Source of the DNA: Desulforegula conservatrix Mb1Pa
Lineage (GTDB): Bacteria > Desulfobacterota > Desulfobacteria > Desulfobacterales > Desulforegulaceae
Assembly (NCBI RefSeq): GCF_000426225.1
Contig: NZ_AUEY01000010.1
Location: 19,434 to 83,433, forward strand
DNA: 64,000 nucleotides
Direction: 5' to 3'
Shown: positions 1 through 10,098 of the stretch, one piece after another
Layout of the letters: every line of letters begins with the position of its first letter
How positions within the stretch are numbered: the stretch's first letter is position 1
Notes under the pieces: model-generated
What the model saw: only the letters and a program-made list of their open reading frames with translations
The model's database searches: none
Told to the model about the DNA's origin: nothing
Position numbers and translations under genes: made by a program

Positions 1-10
1 AGAACCTTTT

Positions 11-1117
11 TTGAAAAGTGAAGTTCATGTGCTGGTTGTTGATGATGAAGAACCCATTCGAACTGTTTACAGGGATGCGATAAGACTTGCCGGTTTTCAG
101 AGCACAGCAGCCGGAAGTGCGGCAGAGGCTCTTGGAATACTCAAAAACATTCATGCGGACGTTGTAATAACAGACATCAGAATGCCGGACATGAATGGTA
201 TAGAGCTAATGGGCCGGATTCGTGAAAAATACGATACGGACATCATTGTCATGACAGGCTATGCTGAAGATTATACTTACGAGAAAATAATTGCACTCGG
301 CGCAAAGGACTTTATTCATAAGCCCGTCAATCTGGGAGAACTTCTAGCACGTCTTAAAAGGGTAACCCATGAAAGAGCGCTGGTGAAGCAGAGAAATCAG
401 GCTTTCACAGAGCTGAAAGACGCCTATATTGATACGGTCAACAGGCTGGTTATTGCCTCTGAATACAAGGATGAAGATACAGGCGACCATATTGTAAGAA
501 TTAGCAAGTATTGTTCATTTATCGCAAAATGGATGAATATGCCTTCGGATTTTGTGGAAACAATCATGTATGCCTCGCCAATGCATGATGTCGGGAAGAT
601 CGGTATTCCTGATAAAATACTTCTCAAACCCGGGAAACTTGATCCTGATGAGTTTGAAATAATGAAAACCCATACCATTATTGGCGCAAAAATCCTTGCT
701 CACTCAAAACCCGCAATTATAAGAATGGCTTGCGATATCGCTCTTACTCATCATGAACGTTGGGATGGATGTGGCTACCCAAAAGGTCTTGCCGGAAAAT
801 CCATTCCCATATGCGGCAGAATAGTTGCCGTGGCAGATACTTTTGACGCATTGACATCTGCAAGGCCTTATAAAAAACCATATCCTCCTCAGGTGGCGGC
901 TGAAATTATCAAGAATGAAAGGGGGAAGCAGTTTGACCCTGAGATTGCAGATGTGTTTCTGGATCATCTTGATGAGATGATAACGCTCAGAGGATCTGTA
1001 GGAGAAATGGCATCACTTGAGATTACAGATTTTGAGTGGAGCGAGAGAGATCTGGCAGTTGGGACAAACATAAACATGGCTTCTCTTTTTGGCGATAAAA
1101 GAGATGGTTCCTTATAG
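11..1117 (+). CDS. Response regulator with HD-GYP phosphodiesterase domain
   Basis: A 368-aa two-domain signalling protein. Residues 5-120 are a receiver domain with the acidic pair D11/D12, phospho-acceptor D55 (ITDIRMPD), T82 and K104 (HKP). A short helical linker leads to an HD-GYP domain (about 140-330) with the HD pair at 192-193 (MHDVGKIGIPD) and HHERWDGCGYP ending at 257. HD-GYP domains of this type hydrolyse cyclic di-GMP, so a partner kinase probably controls c-di-GMP turnover. No output DNA-binding domain is present. The start is a TTG directly before the receiver; its ribosome site would lie at the window edge, so the start is provisional. The partner histidine kinase is not in the window. 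Confidence 0.93.
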   Translation: MKSEVHVLVVDDEEPIRTVYRDAIRLAGFQSTAAGSAAEALGILKNIHADVVITDIRMPDMNGIELMGRIREKYDTDIIVMTGYAEDYTYEKIIALGAKDFIHKPVNLGELLARLKRVTHERALVKQRNQAFTELKDAYIDTVNRLVIASEYKDEDTGDHIVRISKYCSFIAKWMNMPSDFVETIMYASPMHDVGKIGIPDKILLKPGKLDPDEFEIMKTHTIIGAKILAHSKPAIIRMACDIALTHHERWDGCGYPKGLAGKSIPICGRIVAVADTFDALTSARPYKKPYPPQVAAEIIKNERGKQFDPEIADVFLDHLDEMITLRGSVGEMASLEITDFEWSERDLAVGTNINMASLFGDKRDGSL

Positions 1118-1585
1118 CTCTATTTTTGCCAGTTAAGTGTATTCTGACAATTAATTCGGATTTTGATGACCTAACTAAAAGTCAAAAAAAACATCACCGG
1201 AATGCCAGACTTATCAGGCTAAAATGCCCTAAAGTTGTGCATACACGGTCTATTTACCTGAAATTTTTTGAGGGGCTTTTTTTTCAAAAAGCGACCCGCC
1301 GACATTCGGATCAATGTCGGATTACGAGCAAAGGACGCTCTAATCCGTCCTACGAATTGGTCTTATTTAACGACAATTTAACCATGCAAGGCACGCGCAT
1401 CACACCGGACTTTTTGTGACTTTTTCATTTTAACAGAGACAAAGGAAGATGCTATATTTGCAAAAGTAAACTTGAAAAATTCTAAAATGTTGAAATCTCT
1501 TGGACTTTGTAAACCATGAATCTCTTTCTATGCTTTTATTAAGTGTAAGCTACTATACAGGGCAAGGAAAAGCGTAAAGAGACCA
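1118..1585. other. Gap between convergent genes, mostly repeat sequence
   Basis: No convincing gene. A 97-aa open frame on the plus strand reads through mobile repeat sequence and is not a protein. The centre (about 1221-1396) is a family A/C composite repeat described separately. The rest is AT-rich with no recognisable RNA. Confidence 0.6.
1221..1396. repeat. Composite dispersed repeat (family A hairpin plus family C module)
   Basis: It carries the family A hairpin arms (GGGGC...TTTTTCAAAAAGCGACCCGCC) followed by the family C module TCGGATTACGAGCAAAGGACG and a tail AATTTAACCATGCAAGGCAC. The same order of modules recurs nearly unchanged at about 25,060-25,190 and, diverged and inverted, at 13,015-13,155. 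No clean target duplication is visible, so this is probably an old or truncated copy. Confidence 0.7.
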
Positions 1586-2947
1586 TCATATATACGTCGA
1601 AATCTTTTTAGTCGAAGATTGCTTTGTCCTGTTATTCCTTGAATTTGACTCTTTTATTTTTTCATCAAAAAATTTCATCAGGTCATCGAGCCTCTTTTGC
1701 AATTTTTCAAAAAGCTCATCTTTGGCAGAAGATCCCTTGTTATTAGATTCACTATTTTTAGATATATTATCATTCATTTTGCCAATCTGTTCTTTTATTG
1801 CCTGAAACATTGATGTTCTTGCATCATTTGCAGCCTGGAGTAGCATTTCCGGCATTTGATTTCTGGCTGCTGATAATGACTGTGTTTGGGAAGCCGGTTG
1901 TTGTGCTTCCTTTGCAAGGTCTATCTGAAAGAGGTTCTGAACTTCTCCTGTTTCTTTAACATAAAGGCCTGTCTTCCTTAAAATTCCCTGGATGTTTCCA
2001 TCCTGTCCCTGCATGCTGAATTCCGAATCTCTTGATCCTGTGAAAATTGCGCCTAAACCAGCTGTCTTCAGATCAGTAAGCTTGTCCTCTCCATTTTCGT
2101 CTTTGGTCCATATAACGAGTTTGGAAAAAGAATCGTCGTTTTCATCAATCCAGCCGTCAGAATTTCCATCTAAAGCAGATAACTCTCCGAATCCATTCCC
2201 GCTTGAGGGTCCGAAAAGCTCAGTTCCGTTATTAATTTTTCCGTCCATGTTTCTGTCGAGGGCAAGAAAGCCATTCCCCTGTTCAAGGGAATGCACTTTG
2301 TCAGCTGTCCCGTCTGAGTCTATGTCGAAAGTGAATACAGAGTCTGAGATTTCAGGAGGTTTGCCTGAAAGATTAATTACAATGGGATCCGTGAGCAGTC
2401 TGGCATCACCAATTGTCTGCTCGTACCCCTCCTTCATAAGCCCTCTTTGCATTTTAAGGAAAAGATTGAAAGATATTTCAGTTCCGTCACTTGTATGGAT
2501 TGTTCCTGAAGATGCGATGGAAGTAGACTCTTTTTCCTTGTGTACATATGATCTTGATATTTTCATTATCGAGTCTGTCTGGGTTTCAGGCTGGCGGTTT
2601 CTTTGCTGTTGCTGAGTTGTTCTTTCATCGCCTGACCTTGAATAGAGGCTGGTTACAGATGTTTTTCTTCCGCTCAGAGCACTTGTTATTGATTCTATCA
2701 CAGGTTTTGCTGTTGCAGACGCATCAGAGACCGTTCTTTTTACAACTGTTTTTGACGAAGTTTCGAAGCTTTTTTCGCTCTGAATCTTTGCCGAACTTTC
2801 CCTGGAAATTGAAACCCTGTCTCCTGAAAAACTGTTTGGGAGTGCACCTTGAGAAATAAGAAAGGTTTCCCTTTTTTCAAATGAAGCGTCACTTGAGGTG
2901 AATACTCGCTCTGATCCCATATTGATGGTGAACCCTTTTATTTTCAT
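1586..2947 (-). CDS. Hypothetical protein with EF-hand-like calcium loops
   Basis: A 453-aa protein with a Ser/Thr/Lys-rich, probably disordered N-terminal 150 residues. A central segment (about 205-300) has three Asp-rich calcium-loop motifs: DIDSDGTAD, DRNMDGKIN and DGNSDGWIDEND, followed by KLVIWTKDENGED. Such repeats occur in calcium-binding proteins of deltaproteobacteria and other Gram-negatives. The C-terminus is a charged Ser/Asn/Lys-rich helix. No signal peptide is evident. A strong ribosome site (AAGGAGGC) lies just upstream of the ATG. The gene stands alone between convergent and divergent neighbours. Function unknown; surface or structural roles are only guesses. Confidence 0.8.
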   Translation of the reverse strand: MKIKGFTINMGSERVFTSSDASFEKRETFLISQGALPNSFSGDRVSISRESSAKIQSEKSFETSSKTVVKRTVSDASATAKPVIESITSALSGRKTSVTSLYSRSGDERTTQQQQRNRQPETQTDSIMKISRSYVHKEKESTSIASSGTIHTSDGTEISFNLFLKMQRGLMKEGYEQTIGDARLLTDPIVINLSGKPPEISDSVFTFDIDSDGTADKVHSLEQGNGFLALDRNMDGKINNGTELFGPSSGNGFGELSALDGNSDGWIDENDDSFSKLVIWTKDENGEDKLTDLKTAGLGAIFTGSRDSEFSMQGQDGNIQGILRKTGLYVKETGEVQNLFQIDLAKEAQQPASQTQSLSAARNQMPEMLLQAANDARTSMFQAIKEQIGKMNDNISKNSESNNKGSSAKDELFEKLQKRLDDLMKFFDEKIKESNSRNNRTKQSSTKKISTYI

Positions 2948-3056
2948 GGAGCCTCCTTAATGTCGTTTAAACTTTATTCGGTGGATGAATGAGAAAACTT
3001 TAGAGAAAAAAACAGATGAATATCTGAATGAGTCATAATTTAGGATTATTAAGAAT

Positions 3057-3188
3057 TACAAGGCCGCAAAAAGTCCGACTACCGCCATTCCAGCCTATGC
3101 CGGAATCCAGAAGTAGCTGAAATTACAAAGATGCGGATCAAGTTCGGCATGACGCTAATGCCATTTTTTAACTTTTTGCGAGTCCATC
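3057..3188. repeat. Family B MITE, copy 1
   Basis: Inverted ends (ACAAGGCCGCAAAAAGTC ... ACTTTTTGCGAGTCCATC) enclose two internal palindromes: a CATTCC...GGAATCCAG arm and a GATCAAGTTCGGCATGACG arm. Flanked by AAGAAT / AAGAAA, a 5-of-6 match to a target duplication. Confidence 0.85.
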
Positions 3189-3302
3189 AAGAAAATTTCG
3201 ATCTGAAAATCTCAATTATTTTTGTAACTTTTCGAAATAGATGTCTCTCATAAGGAGCAACTCGGTAACGGAATCTATTTGCAAAAAATTGAGGGGAACT
3301 AA

Positions 3303-3995
3303 ATGAAGAAAAAGGCAGATATGGATAAAAACAGGATAAATGTCAGAAACAGAAGATTAATACAGTGGATTCTTGCGCCAATAGTGGTTCTGGTTATTGG
3401 GCTCGGATGGAGATATACTGTTCTCGGATTTACGGTTCCAGTCGTAATGGGACTTGGAATGGTTTTCGGATCAGTAAATGGAAGATATGCATGCGGAAAT
3501 TTATGTCCAAGGGGCGGTTTTTTTGACAGGATTATTGCTCCGTTCAGCAGAAAGTTACCAATTCCTGATTTTTTCCGGTCTATGAAATTCAGATGGATTG
3601 TTTTTGCAGCGCTTATGGGATTCATGACTTTTCAAATATCGCGAAACCCAACAAGCTGGGAGCACTGGGGGCATGTGTTCTGGATCATGTGTGCAGTCAC
3701 AACGCTTGTGGGAGTTATTCTTGGTATATTTATTAATCCAAGAGCATGGTGTTCCTTCTGCCCAATGGGAACAATGCAGAATGCCATGGGTGGCGGCAAG
3801 AACCAGCTTGAAATAAAATCGAATTTATGTCGGGAATGCCGGATATGCGAAAAGGCTTGTCCTATGGGTATACAAATTGTTGATTTCAAAAATAGCGGGA
3901 AAGTGGGTTCACGCGATTGCTTAAAATGCCCTGAATGCATAGGAGTCTGTTCTAAAAAGGCGCTTTCATGGCCAGTGAATAACAAGGCGGCATGA
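3303..3995 (+). CDS. NapH/CcoG-like membrane polyferredoxin
   Basis: A 230-aa membrane-bound iron-sulfur protein. Transmembrane segments lie at about 20-40, 42-58, 97-112 and 124-145. Two loop motifs, CGNLCPRG (C64, C68) and CSFCPMG (C150, C153), are typical of the NapH/NosR/RdxA family. Two C-terminal 4Fe-4S clusters follow: C176/C179/C182/C186 (CRECRICEKACP) and C206/C209/C212/C216 (CLKCPECIGVC). The family passes electrons between the quinone pool or membrane and cytoplasmic or periplasmic redox enzymes. No nap, nos or cytochrome genes are nearby, so the partner is unknown. A GAGGGGA ribosome site precedes the ATG. Confidence 0.9.
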   Translation: MKKKADMDKNRINVRNRRLIQWILAPIVVLVIGLGWRYTVLGFTVPVVMGLGMVFGSVNGRYACGNLCPRGGFFDRIIAPFSRKLPIPDFFRSMKFRWIVFAALMGFMTFQISRNPTSWEHWGHVFWIMCAVTTLVGVILGIFINPRAWCSFCPMGTMQNAMGGGKNQLEIKSNLCRECRICEKACPMGIQIVDFKNSGKVGSRDCLKCPECIGVCSKKALSWPVNNKAA

Positions 3996-4173
3996 TCTCT
4001 TCAGAAATACTTGAAGCCGGATGATGCTTTACGGTAATACCCGATATTTTTATTCGCATTTGGATTGTTTTTTCAAAAAAAATGAATTCATTACAAGTTA
4101 CTCTCGCTTTTTATCTATAATAATTATAAAAAATAGAATTGGCTGGTGAATTTAATATTTATGGCGGAGTAAG

Positions 4174-4650
4174 ATGAACAATTTTGATGATTACAGTAGC
4201 GAAAAAGGCAATGATTATTCTGGTTACCAGATGATGAGGATGTGGTTCCCGGAAAAAGAAGAGGCCGATAAACAGGAGCATATGACAACCGAGCTTTCAG
4301 ATGAAGAGTTTGAAGAGCTTAAGAATCATCTTAATGGTTGTATGCCGCTTGGTTCCATGATTCTTGATCTATGGGACGAGAATGTCAGGTTTGAGGAAAA
4401 TCTGACAGCTGATTGGTATATGGAAGCAGCGTTCGGAACTGCTGAATCCCTTACTGATTGCGCAGACAAACTGGAAAAATTTTTTATTGACCAGATTGAG
4501 CGTTTGTCACTTGATTATAATCAGCACGGCGAAGAAGAGCTTTTTCACGATTTGATTAAGGACGAGGCAAGGCAGTTTGTAAAAAACTGGAGGAAAAATA
4601 TATATTCTCTTTTTTTAAAGATGGATGTTTCCAAGAAAAAGAGCGGGTAA
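4174..4650 (+). CDS. Hypothetical acidic protein
   Basis: A 158-aa soluble, strongly acidic, mostly helical protein with no motif I recognise. It has a ribosome site (GGCGGAG) and is followed, after about 150 bp, by a strong plus-strand terminator at 4801-4840, which supports it being a real single-gene unit. No signal peptide or membrane segment. Function unknown. Confidence 0.7.
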   Translation: MNNFDDYSSEKGNDYSGYQMMRMWFPEKEEADKQEHMTTELSDEEFEELKNHLNGCMPLGSMILDLWDENVRFEENLTADWYMEAAFGTAESLTDCADKLEKFFIDQIERLSLDYNQHGEEELFHDLIKDEARQFVKNWRKNIYSLFLKMDVSKKKSG

Positions 4651-4690
4651 ATATCGGAGGATGTATATAATAACTATTTGATATTCAAGT

Positions 4691-4840
4691 ATAAAAGCTG
4701 CATCCGGCGGGTCGCTTTTTGGAAAAAGCTCCGCAAAAATTTTCAATGACATATAAATAATGTGCTGTTAGCATAAAAACCAATTAAGTTTTTGAGGTGT
4801 CTGGGGAACTTTTTTAAAAAAAAGTTCCCCAGTTTTATTT
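4691..4840. repeat. Diverged family A element
   Basis: It shares the family A order: GGCGGGTCGCTTTTTGGAAA hairpin arm, AGCTCCGCAAAAATTTTCA, a variable middle, AGTTTTTGAGG and then a GGGGAACTT...AAGTTCCCC hairpin. Terminal GGCTCTGTTCCC ends are absent, so it is a truncated or decayed copy. Confidence 0.7.
4801..4840 (+). terminator. Rho-independent terminator, repeat-derived
   Basis: A perfect stem CTGGGGAACTTTTTT / AAAAAAGTTCCCCAG is followed by TTTTATTT on the plus strand, so it should end transcripts of the 4174-4650 gene. The hairpin is the distal arm of a family A element, so a mobile repeat appears to serve as the terminator. Confidence 0.75.
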
Positions 4841-4887
4841 GAAATACAATCGGATGTGTTTCTTTGATAATTGCTATGCCTTTATTT

Positions 4888-7710
4888 TTATATGGCATTA
4901 TGAAGAATTTGTTTCAGAAACTTTCCAGTATGTGATTTTTCGTTTTCAGCAACTTCCTCGGGAGTTCCGGTCGCTATTATTTCTCCTCCTCCGTCTCCGC
5001 CTTCAGGTCCCAGGTCCACAATGTAATCGGCAAATTTAATTACGTCCAGATTGTGTTCAATGACTATCATCGTGTTTCCTGATTCAACTAATCTGTCCAG
5101 AACATCAAGCAGCTTTCTGATATCGTCCATATGAAGGCCGGTTGTTGGCTCGTCGAGGATGTATATGGTTCTGCCGGTGCTTCTTTTGCTTAATTCCCTT
5201 GCTAACTTGATTCTTTGGGCTTCTCCGCCTGAAAGTGTGGTCGCTGCCTGGCCTATTCTTATATATCCAAGTCCGACATCCTGAAGAGTCTGGAGCTTGA
5301 TTTTGATTGAGGGGATGTTCGTAAAAAAATCTGCCGCCTGATCCACTGTCATGTTAAGAACATCAGAAATATTTTTGCCTTTATAATGAATCTCAAGGGT
5401 TTCCCTGTTATATCTCTTGCCTTTGCAGACATCACAGGCGACATATACATCCGGCAGAAAATGCATTTCAATCTTTATGATTCCATCGCCCTGGCAGGAT
5501 TCACATCTGCCGCCCTTTACATTGAAGCTGAAACGGCCAAGCTTGTAGCCCCTTGCCTTTGCTTCCTGGGTCTGTGCAAACAGCTCGCGTATAAAGGAAA
5601 AGATCCCTGTATAAGTTCCTGGATTTGACCTTGGAGTTCTGCCTATTGGTGACTGGTCAATGTGAACGACTTTGTCTATATGCTCAAGCCCTTCAATTCC
5701 TTTGTTGGCTCCAGCCGCAGCTCTTGATTCCGAGAACTTTCGTGCCAGCAGCTTGTTAAGGGTTTCAAGGATAAGAGTTGATTTGCCTGATCCTGAAACT
5801 CCTGTGACGCATGTCAGACAGGCGATGGGAAATTCAGCAGTGACATTTTTTAGATTGTTTTCTGACGCGCCTTTAAGAATGATATGTTTTTTGGAAGTCC
5901 TTCTTTTCTCAGGGATTCTGATTTCTTCCTTGCCAGACATATATAGGGCGGTGAGTGATTTCTCATCTTCAATCAACTGAGCTGGTGTGCCTGCAAAGAC
6001 AACCTCACCACCGTGAACTCCAGCTCCAGGGCCCATGTCTATAACGTAATCCGATTCTGTGATTGTCTCAGAGTCGTGCTCGACAACAATAACCGTATTC
6101 CCTAAGTCACGCATATTTTTGAGTGTTGTTATCAGTCTCTGATTGTCCCTTTGATGGAGGCCAATGCTCGGCTCATCAAGAACATACATTACTCCTGTCA
6201 GTCTTGATCCTATCTGGGTTGCGAGCCTGATTCTCTGGCTTTCTCCTCCTGAAAGGGTAGAAGCGGTTCTGTTCAGAGTAAGATAATTAAGTCCGACATT
6301 TTTTAAAAAAGATAGTCTGTCTGTGATTTCTTTTACTATTGGCTCTGAAATAACCTTGTTTTTTCCTTCAAGTTTCAAATCCATGAACCAATCAAGGCAT
6401 TTTTCGACGGAATGGGACGTCATTTCAGGGACAGTCAAACCCGACACCCTTACGTTTCTTGCAGCTGGATTGAGCCTTGTTCCTGTGCAGCTTGTGCAAG
6501 GAATGAAGTTCATGTACTGGCTAATTTCCTCTCGCATCCACGCCGAATTTGTTTCCTTGTAGCGTCTTTTAAGATTGGGAATAACCCCCTCAAAGTTTTT
6601 CTTATAAACGATCTTCTGCCCGTCCCTTTCAAAATAAAAAGGGATTTCTTCAGCTCCAGATCCATACAAAAGCACATTAAGGAATTTTTCAGGAAGTTTA
6701 TTGACCGGAGTGTAAATATCTATTCCATAGTGATTTGTCAGGGCATCAAGAAACTCAGTGAACTGGACGGAACTTCTTCCTGACCAAGGTGTTACTGCAC
6801 CATCGCGAAGCGATAAATCCCTATCCGGAATTATAAGGCCTGGGTCAAACTCCGTGGTTGATCCGAGTCCGTCGCAGGCTGTGCAAGCTCCATGGGGTGA
6901 GTTGAAGGAAAAACTGGCAGGTGTGAATTCTGGATAGCTGATTCCGCAATCACGGCATGCTGCATTTTCACTGAAGAAAAATGCTTCACCTGAAGCAGTT
7001 TCAATAACTGCGTTGCCTCCCGAATTGGAAATTGAAAGCTCTATTGAATCCGCAAGCCTTGTTCTTATTTCTGGTTTGACAACAAGTCTGTCCACAACAA
7101 TTTCAATAGTGTGTTTTTTGTTTTTATCAAGAACAGGAACTTCTTCAATGTCGAATATTTCACCATTTACCCTTACTCTTGCGAATCCGCCTTTTCTTAT
7201 AGTGGTGAACAGTTTTTCATGTGTACCTTTCTGAAGTTTTGCAACTGGTGACAGGATAAAGATTCTTGTGCCTTCTTCCATTCCCATTACCTGATCCACT
7301 ATCTGGTCAAGGCTCTGGGACTGTATGATTTTTCCGCAGACATGACAGTGGGGGACTCCTGTCCTTGCAAAAAGAAGTCTTATATAATCATATATTTCTG
7401 TAATGGTTCCGACAGTCGAGCGTGGATTATGCCCTGCTGTTTTCTGTTCAATGGCAATGGCAGGAGACAGCCCTTCGATTGAATCCACATCCGGTTTGTC
7501 CATCTGTCCAAGGAACTGACGTGCATATGTTGAAAGGGATTCCACATATCTTCTTTGTCCTTCTGCATAGAGGGTGTCAAAAGCAAGTGTGGATTTCCCT
7601 GAGCCTGAAAGGCCTGTTATGACCACAAGTTTGTTTCTTGGTATCTGTACGTCAATGTTCTTGAGGTTGTGTTGTCTTGCGCCTCTGACATGGATAGAAT
7701 CTGAACTCAT
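4888..7710 (-). CDS. uvrA: UvrA, excinuclease ABC subunit A
   Basis: A 940-aa damage-recognition ATPase of nucleotide excision repair, the usual family length. The two ABC modules have Walker A motifs GLSGSGKST (about 33-41) and GVSGSGKST (about 633-641), signatures [12 protein letters not shown] and [12 protein letters not shown], and Walker B segments ending in LDEPS and LDEPT. Zinc-binding modules are visible as CRDCG...CTACDGLG in the first half and CESCQGDG...CDVCKGKRY in the second. UvrA dimers load UvrB at lesions. The gene is monocistronic; uvrB and uvrC are not in the window. Identification is secure. Confidence 0.98.
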   Translation of the reverse strand: MSSDSIHVRGARQHNLKNIDVQIPRNKLVVITGLSGSGKSTLAFDTLYAEGQRRYVESLSTYARQFLGQMDKPDVDSIEGLSPAIAIEQKTAGHNPRSTVGTITEIYDYIRLLFARTGVPHCHVCGKIIQSQSLDQIVDQVMGMEEGTRIFILSPVAKLQKGTHEKLFTTIRKGGFARVRVNGEIFDIEEVPVLDKNKKHTIEIVVDRLVVKPEIRTRLADSIELSISNSGGNAVIETASGEAFFFSENAACRDCGISYPEFTPASFSFNSPHGACTACDGLGSTTEFDPGLIIPDRDLSLRDGAVTPWSGRSSVQFTEFLDALTNHYGIDIYTPVNKLPEKFLNVLLYGSGAEEIPFYFERDGQKIVYKKNFEGVIPNLKRRYKETNSAWMREEISQYMNFIPCTSCTGTRLNPAARNVRVSGLTVPEMTSHSVEKCLDWFMDLKLEGKNKVISEPIVKEITDRLSFLKNVGLNYLTLNRTASTLSGGESQRIRLATQIGSRLTGVMYVLDEPSIGLHQRDNQRLITTLKNMRDLGNTVIVVEHDSETITESDYVIDMGPGAGVHGGEVVFAGTPAQLIEDEKSLTALYMSGKEEIRIPEKRRTSKKHIILKGASENNLKNVTAEFPIACLTCVTGVSGSGKSTLILETLNKLLARKFSESRAAAGANKGIEGLEHIDKVVHIDQSPIGRTPRSNPGTYTGIFSFIRELFAQTQEAKARGYKLGRFSFNVKGGRCESCQGDGIIKIEMHFLPDVYVACDVCKGKRYNRETLEIHYKGKNISDVLNMTVDQAADFFTNIPSIKIKLQTLQDVGLGYIRIGQAATTLSGGEAQRIKLARELSKRSTGRTIYILDEPTTGLHMDDIRKLLDVLDRLVESGNTMIVIEHNLDVIKFADYIVDLGPEGGDGGGEIIATGTPEEVAENEKSHTGKFLKQILHNAI

Positions 7711-7784
7711 TTATATCTGTTCTCCGGAACCGAAGTTATCAATAGCATAACTATTCATCAAACTTATTTATTAGAGTGGAGACT

Positions 7785-7792
7785 TTTTAAAA
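7785..7792. repeat. 8-bp target duplication, left
   Basis: TTTTAAAA immediately before the GGCTCTG end of the family A element; the identical octamer follows the other end at 8179-8186. Confidence 0.85.
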
Positions 7793-8178
7793 GGCTCTGT
7801 TCCCGTTAAGTGTGGAATATTTTATCATTCCAATAACTAACTAATACTTTTAATAAAAAACGGCCTCAGGCGGGTCGCTTTTTGAAAAAAGCTCCGCAAA
7901 AACTTTCAGGTAATTAGACGGTTCAAGCACAATTTTATGGCATTTGCGTCTGATCATAATAAAGACATAAAGTTTTTGAGGGTACTTAAGGGCCTTTTTA
8001 CAAAAAGTTCCCCAAGATCCATAAGTCCAAAAAGGATTATTATTTCACTTTTTAACATCTAAGGGCTTGTAAAATAATAACATGGTCATTTTGTAATGAT
8101 TTATATGTATAATTACAAAACGTTAACACATTTAAGTGGTCATGTTATTTTGCTACAGCTCCTAAGGGGAACATAGCC
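7793..8178. mobile_element. Family A MITE (copy interrupted by a second element)
   Basis: The ends are inverted repeats: GGCTCTGTTCCCGTTAAG on the left and, read inward from the right, GGCTATGTTCCCCTTAG. The body is the reverse complement of the intact copy at 42445-42727 throughout. It is flanked by an exact 8-bp duplication (TTTTAAAA). The length is 386 bp against 283 bp for the intact copy; the extra 103 bp is a nested 96-bp insertion plus a 7-bp duplication. No open reading frame, so it must have been moved by a transposase supplied elsewhere. Confidence 0.88.
8066..8161. mobile_element. Nested 96-bp palindromic element
   Basis: Inserted inside the family A copy and flanked by the direct repeat CTAAGGG (8059-8065 and 8162-8168). 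It has imperfect inverted ends (TTGTAAAATAATAACATGGTC versus GCTGTAGCAAAATAACATGACC) and a second inner pair TTTTGTAAT / ATTACAAAA, so most of it could fold into one long hairpin. No other copy is seen in the window. Confidence 0.8.
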
Positions 8179-8186
8179 TTTTAAAA
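8179..8186. repeat. 8-bp target duplication, right
   Basis: TTTTAAAA, an exact copy of 7785-7792, directly after the CATAGCC end of the family A element. Confidence 0.85.
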
Positions 8187-8271
8187 AGCCTCCATCTTTA
8201 CAAGATACTTTTTGGAAGTTAAGAACGAATAATCTGAAGGCAAGTTTGATAAATATGTAATCTCCATTACT

Positions 8272-9294
8272 TCAATTCAATTTATTGAATCTTGTAAGAT
8301 TTACGGCATGTTCCGCTGCCATCTTTATTGCGGCAATCATGCTCAAGGGATTTGCTATTCCTTTTCCAGCAATGTCATAGGCAGTCCCGTGATCCACAGA
8401 TGTGCGTATGATTGGAAGTCCGAGCGTAGTGTTGACCCCGTCTTCGAAATGAACAAGTTTGAATGGAATAAGCCCCTGATCATGATACATACATACAACT
8501 GCGTCATAAAGGCCATTGTTTGCGTGGAAATAAACTGTGTCTGGTGGATGTGGTCCACTCGCGTTGATGCCCTCAGAAACGGCCCTGTTAATTGCTGGTT
8601 CGATTATTTCTGATTCTTCGTACCCAAACATGCCTCCCTCTCCTGCGTGGGGATTGAGGCCCGCCACGGCGATCCTTGGGTTGTCGATTCCGAATCTTGA
8701 TAACAGGCTGTGGTGGGTCAGCCTTATGATTCTGAGTACAGATTCTTCTGTAATAAGTGATGGAACCTTTGAAAGAGGAGTGTGTATTGTTACAAGAGCG
8801 GTCCTTATTCTGCTTCCTGCAAGCATCATTGCAAAGTTCTGGCAGCCGGTTTTTTCAGCAATAAGCTCTGTGTGCCCAGGATAGTGAAAGCCTGCAAGCT
8901 GCATTGCATATTTGCTGATTGGCGCTGTTGCCATTGCATGGGCTTCGCCTTTGGAAACCATTTCGACTGCTTTTAAAATATAAGAAGTCATGGCAGCACC
9001 TGTTTCAGGAGTTGCCTGCCCCCATTTCAGGTTTTCTGGGTTTAGATTAGATGTATTTATGATATTAATAGTTCCGGTCCTGTAGATAGCTTTATCAGGG
9101 CTGTTTATTTCCACAATATCTGAGTCAGACTTGTTCTTTGTATTCAGCCATCCGATTAGATTTTTGTCTCCGACAACAAAAGGACGGCAATGATCATAAA
9201 TTTCTTTAAAATTCAGGGCTTTTATAACAATCTCCGGCCCTATGCCAGCTGGATCACCCATTGTAATTGCCACTAAAGGCTTAAAATCGCTCAT
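8272..9294 (-). CDS. pdxA: 4-hydroxythreonine-4-phosphate dehydrogenase
   Basis: A 340-aa NAD-dependent, metal-dependent dehydrogenase of the DXP-dependent pyridoxal phosphate pathway; it oxidises 4-phosphohydroxy-L-threonine. Visible motifs are TMGDPAGIGPE at the N-terminus, the metal-site HYPGHTE (H137, H141), NPHAGEGG and YHDQGL. An in-frame ATG two codons earlier (9300) abuts the AGGAG ribosome site, so the second ATG, with a spacing of 6, is chosen. The gene stands alone. Some family members act on other phosphorylated hydroxy acids, but nothing here suggests that. Confidence 0.94.
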   Translation of the reverse strand: MSDFKPLVAITMGDPAGIGPEIVIKALNFKEIYDHCRPFVVGDKNLIGWLNTKNKSDSDIVEINSPDKAIYRTGTINIINTSNLNPENLKWGQATPETGAAMTSYILKAVEMVSKGEAHAMATAPISKYAMQLAGFHYPGHTELIAEKTGCQNFAMMLAGSRIRTALVTIHTPLSKVPSLITEESVLRIIRLTHHSLLSRFGIDNPRIAVAGLNPHAGEGGMFGYEESEIIEPAINRAVSEGINASGPHPPDTVYFHANNGLYDAVVCMYHDQGLIPFKLVHFEDGVNTTLGLPIIRTSVDHGTAYDIAGKGIANPLSMIAAIKMAAEHAVNLTRFNKLN

Positions 9295-10098
9295 AAACAT
9301 CTCCTGTTTCGGGTCTATTTAGACATAGTATTGCAGTTAATGAGCCCAAATTCAATTTTTTTCATTAGTTTAGGAGTGGAAAAAAATGATTGTGATGTGG
9401 TTGACTAAAAAGATGTGTAATAATGTTCAAAAGATGCCGTATAGTTGTTAACATATTTGCAACTAACTTATATTAAAGAATAAAAATTAAATATTTTTTT
9501 TGAATCTCCATGGTCATACAAGTGCTGGTATAGGAAAACACTATAAATACAGAATGGTATATACTTGTTGATAAGTATTCTTCTTTATCCTTGGTTGATA
9601 AAGGAAGTGTATTCATATATTATCTTCTAATATGGCTATTTATTAGAAAATCAAAGAAAATAGCTAAAAATTGGCAAAAATAAGAGTTTAAGTATTTAGT
9701 TTGTTGACTAAAAACTGCCAAGACCGCAAGAATCATTCAGAAAAAATTAAAAATGAGGAATCCTTTGTATTTAAAAGGATTATCGGTCGATGAAGAATAA
9801 AAACATAAATATATCAGTATTTTGTGTGTGATTGTCGTAATTCCTCCTAAGATTTCATAAAGACGTTTCATTGGCTTTGACTCTTCCATGGGTTTGGCAT
9901 AATTAAACCCTCGATTCAGTAATAAGCTTTTCATGAATCCTGAAGTCTATTTTTTAAGATTCTTTTTTTATCCAAAAAAACAAATACTTATTTAATAAAA
10001 AATCGGCGGGCTTAGCTTGTCGGGGTAGTATGATTTATTGTCTTTTTTTGGGGACAAGTGTTTAAATTGACGTTGTCTGGTATTAGGATAGGGCTATT
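9295..10098. other. AT-rich 800-bp region upstream of dnaA, possible replication origin
   Basis: No gene is supported. A 65-aa minus-strand frame (9737-9934) looks like noise. The stretch holds four copies of the motif GTTGAYWAA: GGTTGACTAAAA near 9399, TTGTTGATAAG near 9566, TGGTTGATAAAG near 9591 and TTGTTGACTAAAA near 9701. Read on the other strand, two of these are TTATCAACM, one base from a canonical DnaA box. TTATCCAAA occurs at 9968. AT-rich runs lie between them. Position next to dnaA plus repeated box-like motifs suggests oriC; not proven. Confidence 0.4.

Noticed and set aside
1126..1419. 97-aa open frame after the HD-GYP gene
   Set aside because: It is mostly translated family A/C repeat, has no ribosome site, and its composition is unlike the neighbouring proteins.
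9737..9934. 65-aa minus-strand frame in the gap before dnaA
   Set aside because: No ribosome site or motif; it lies in AT-rich sequence where short frames arise by chance.
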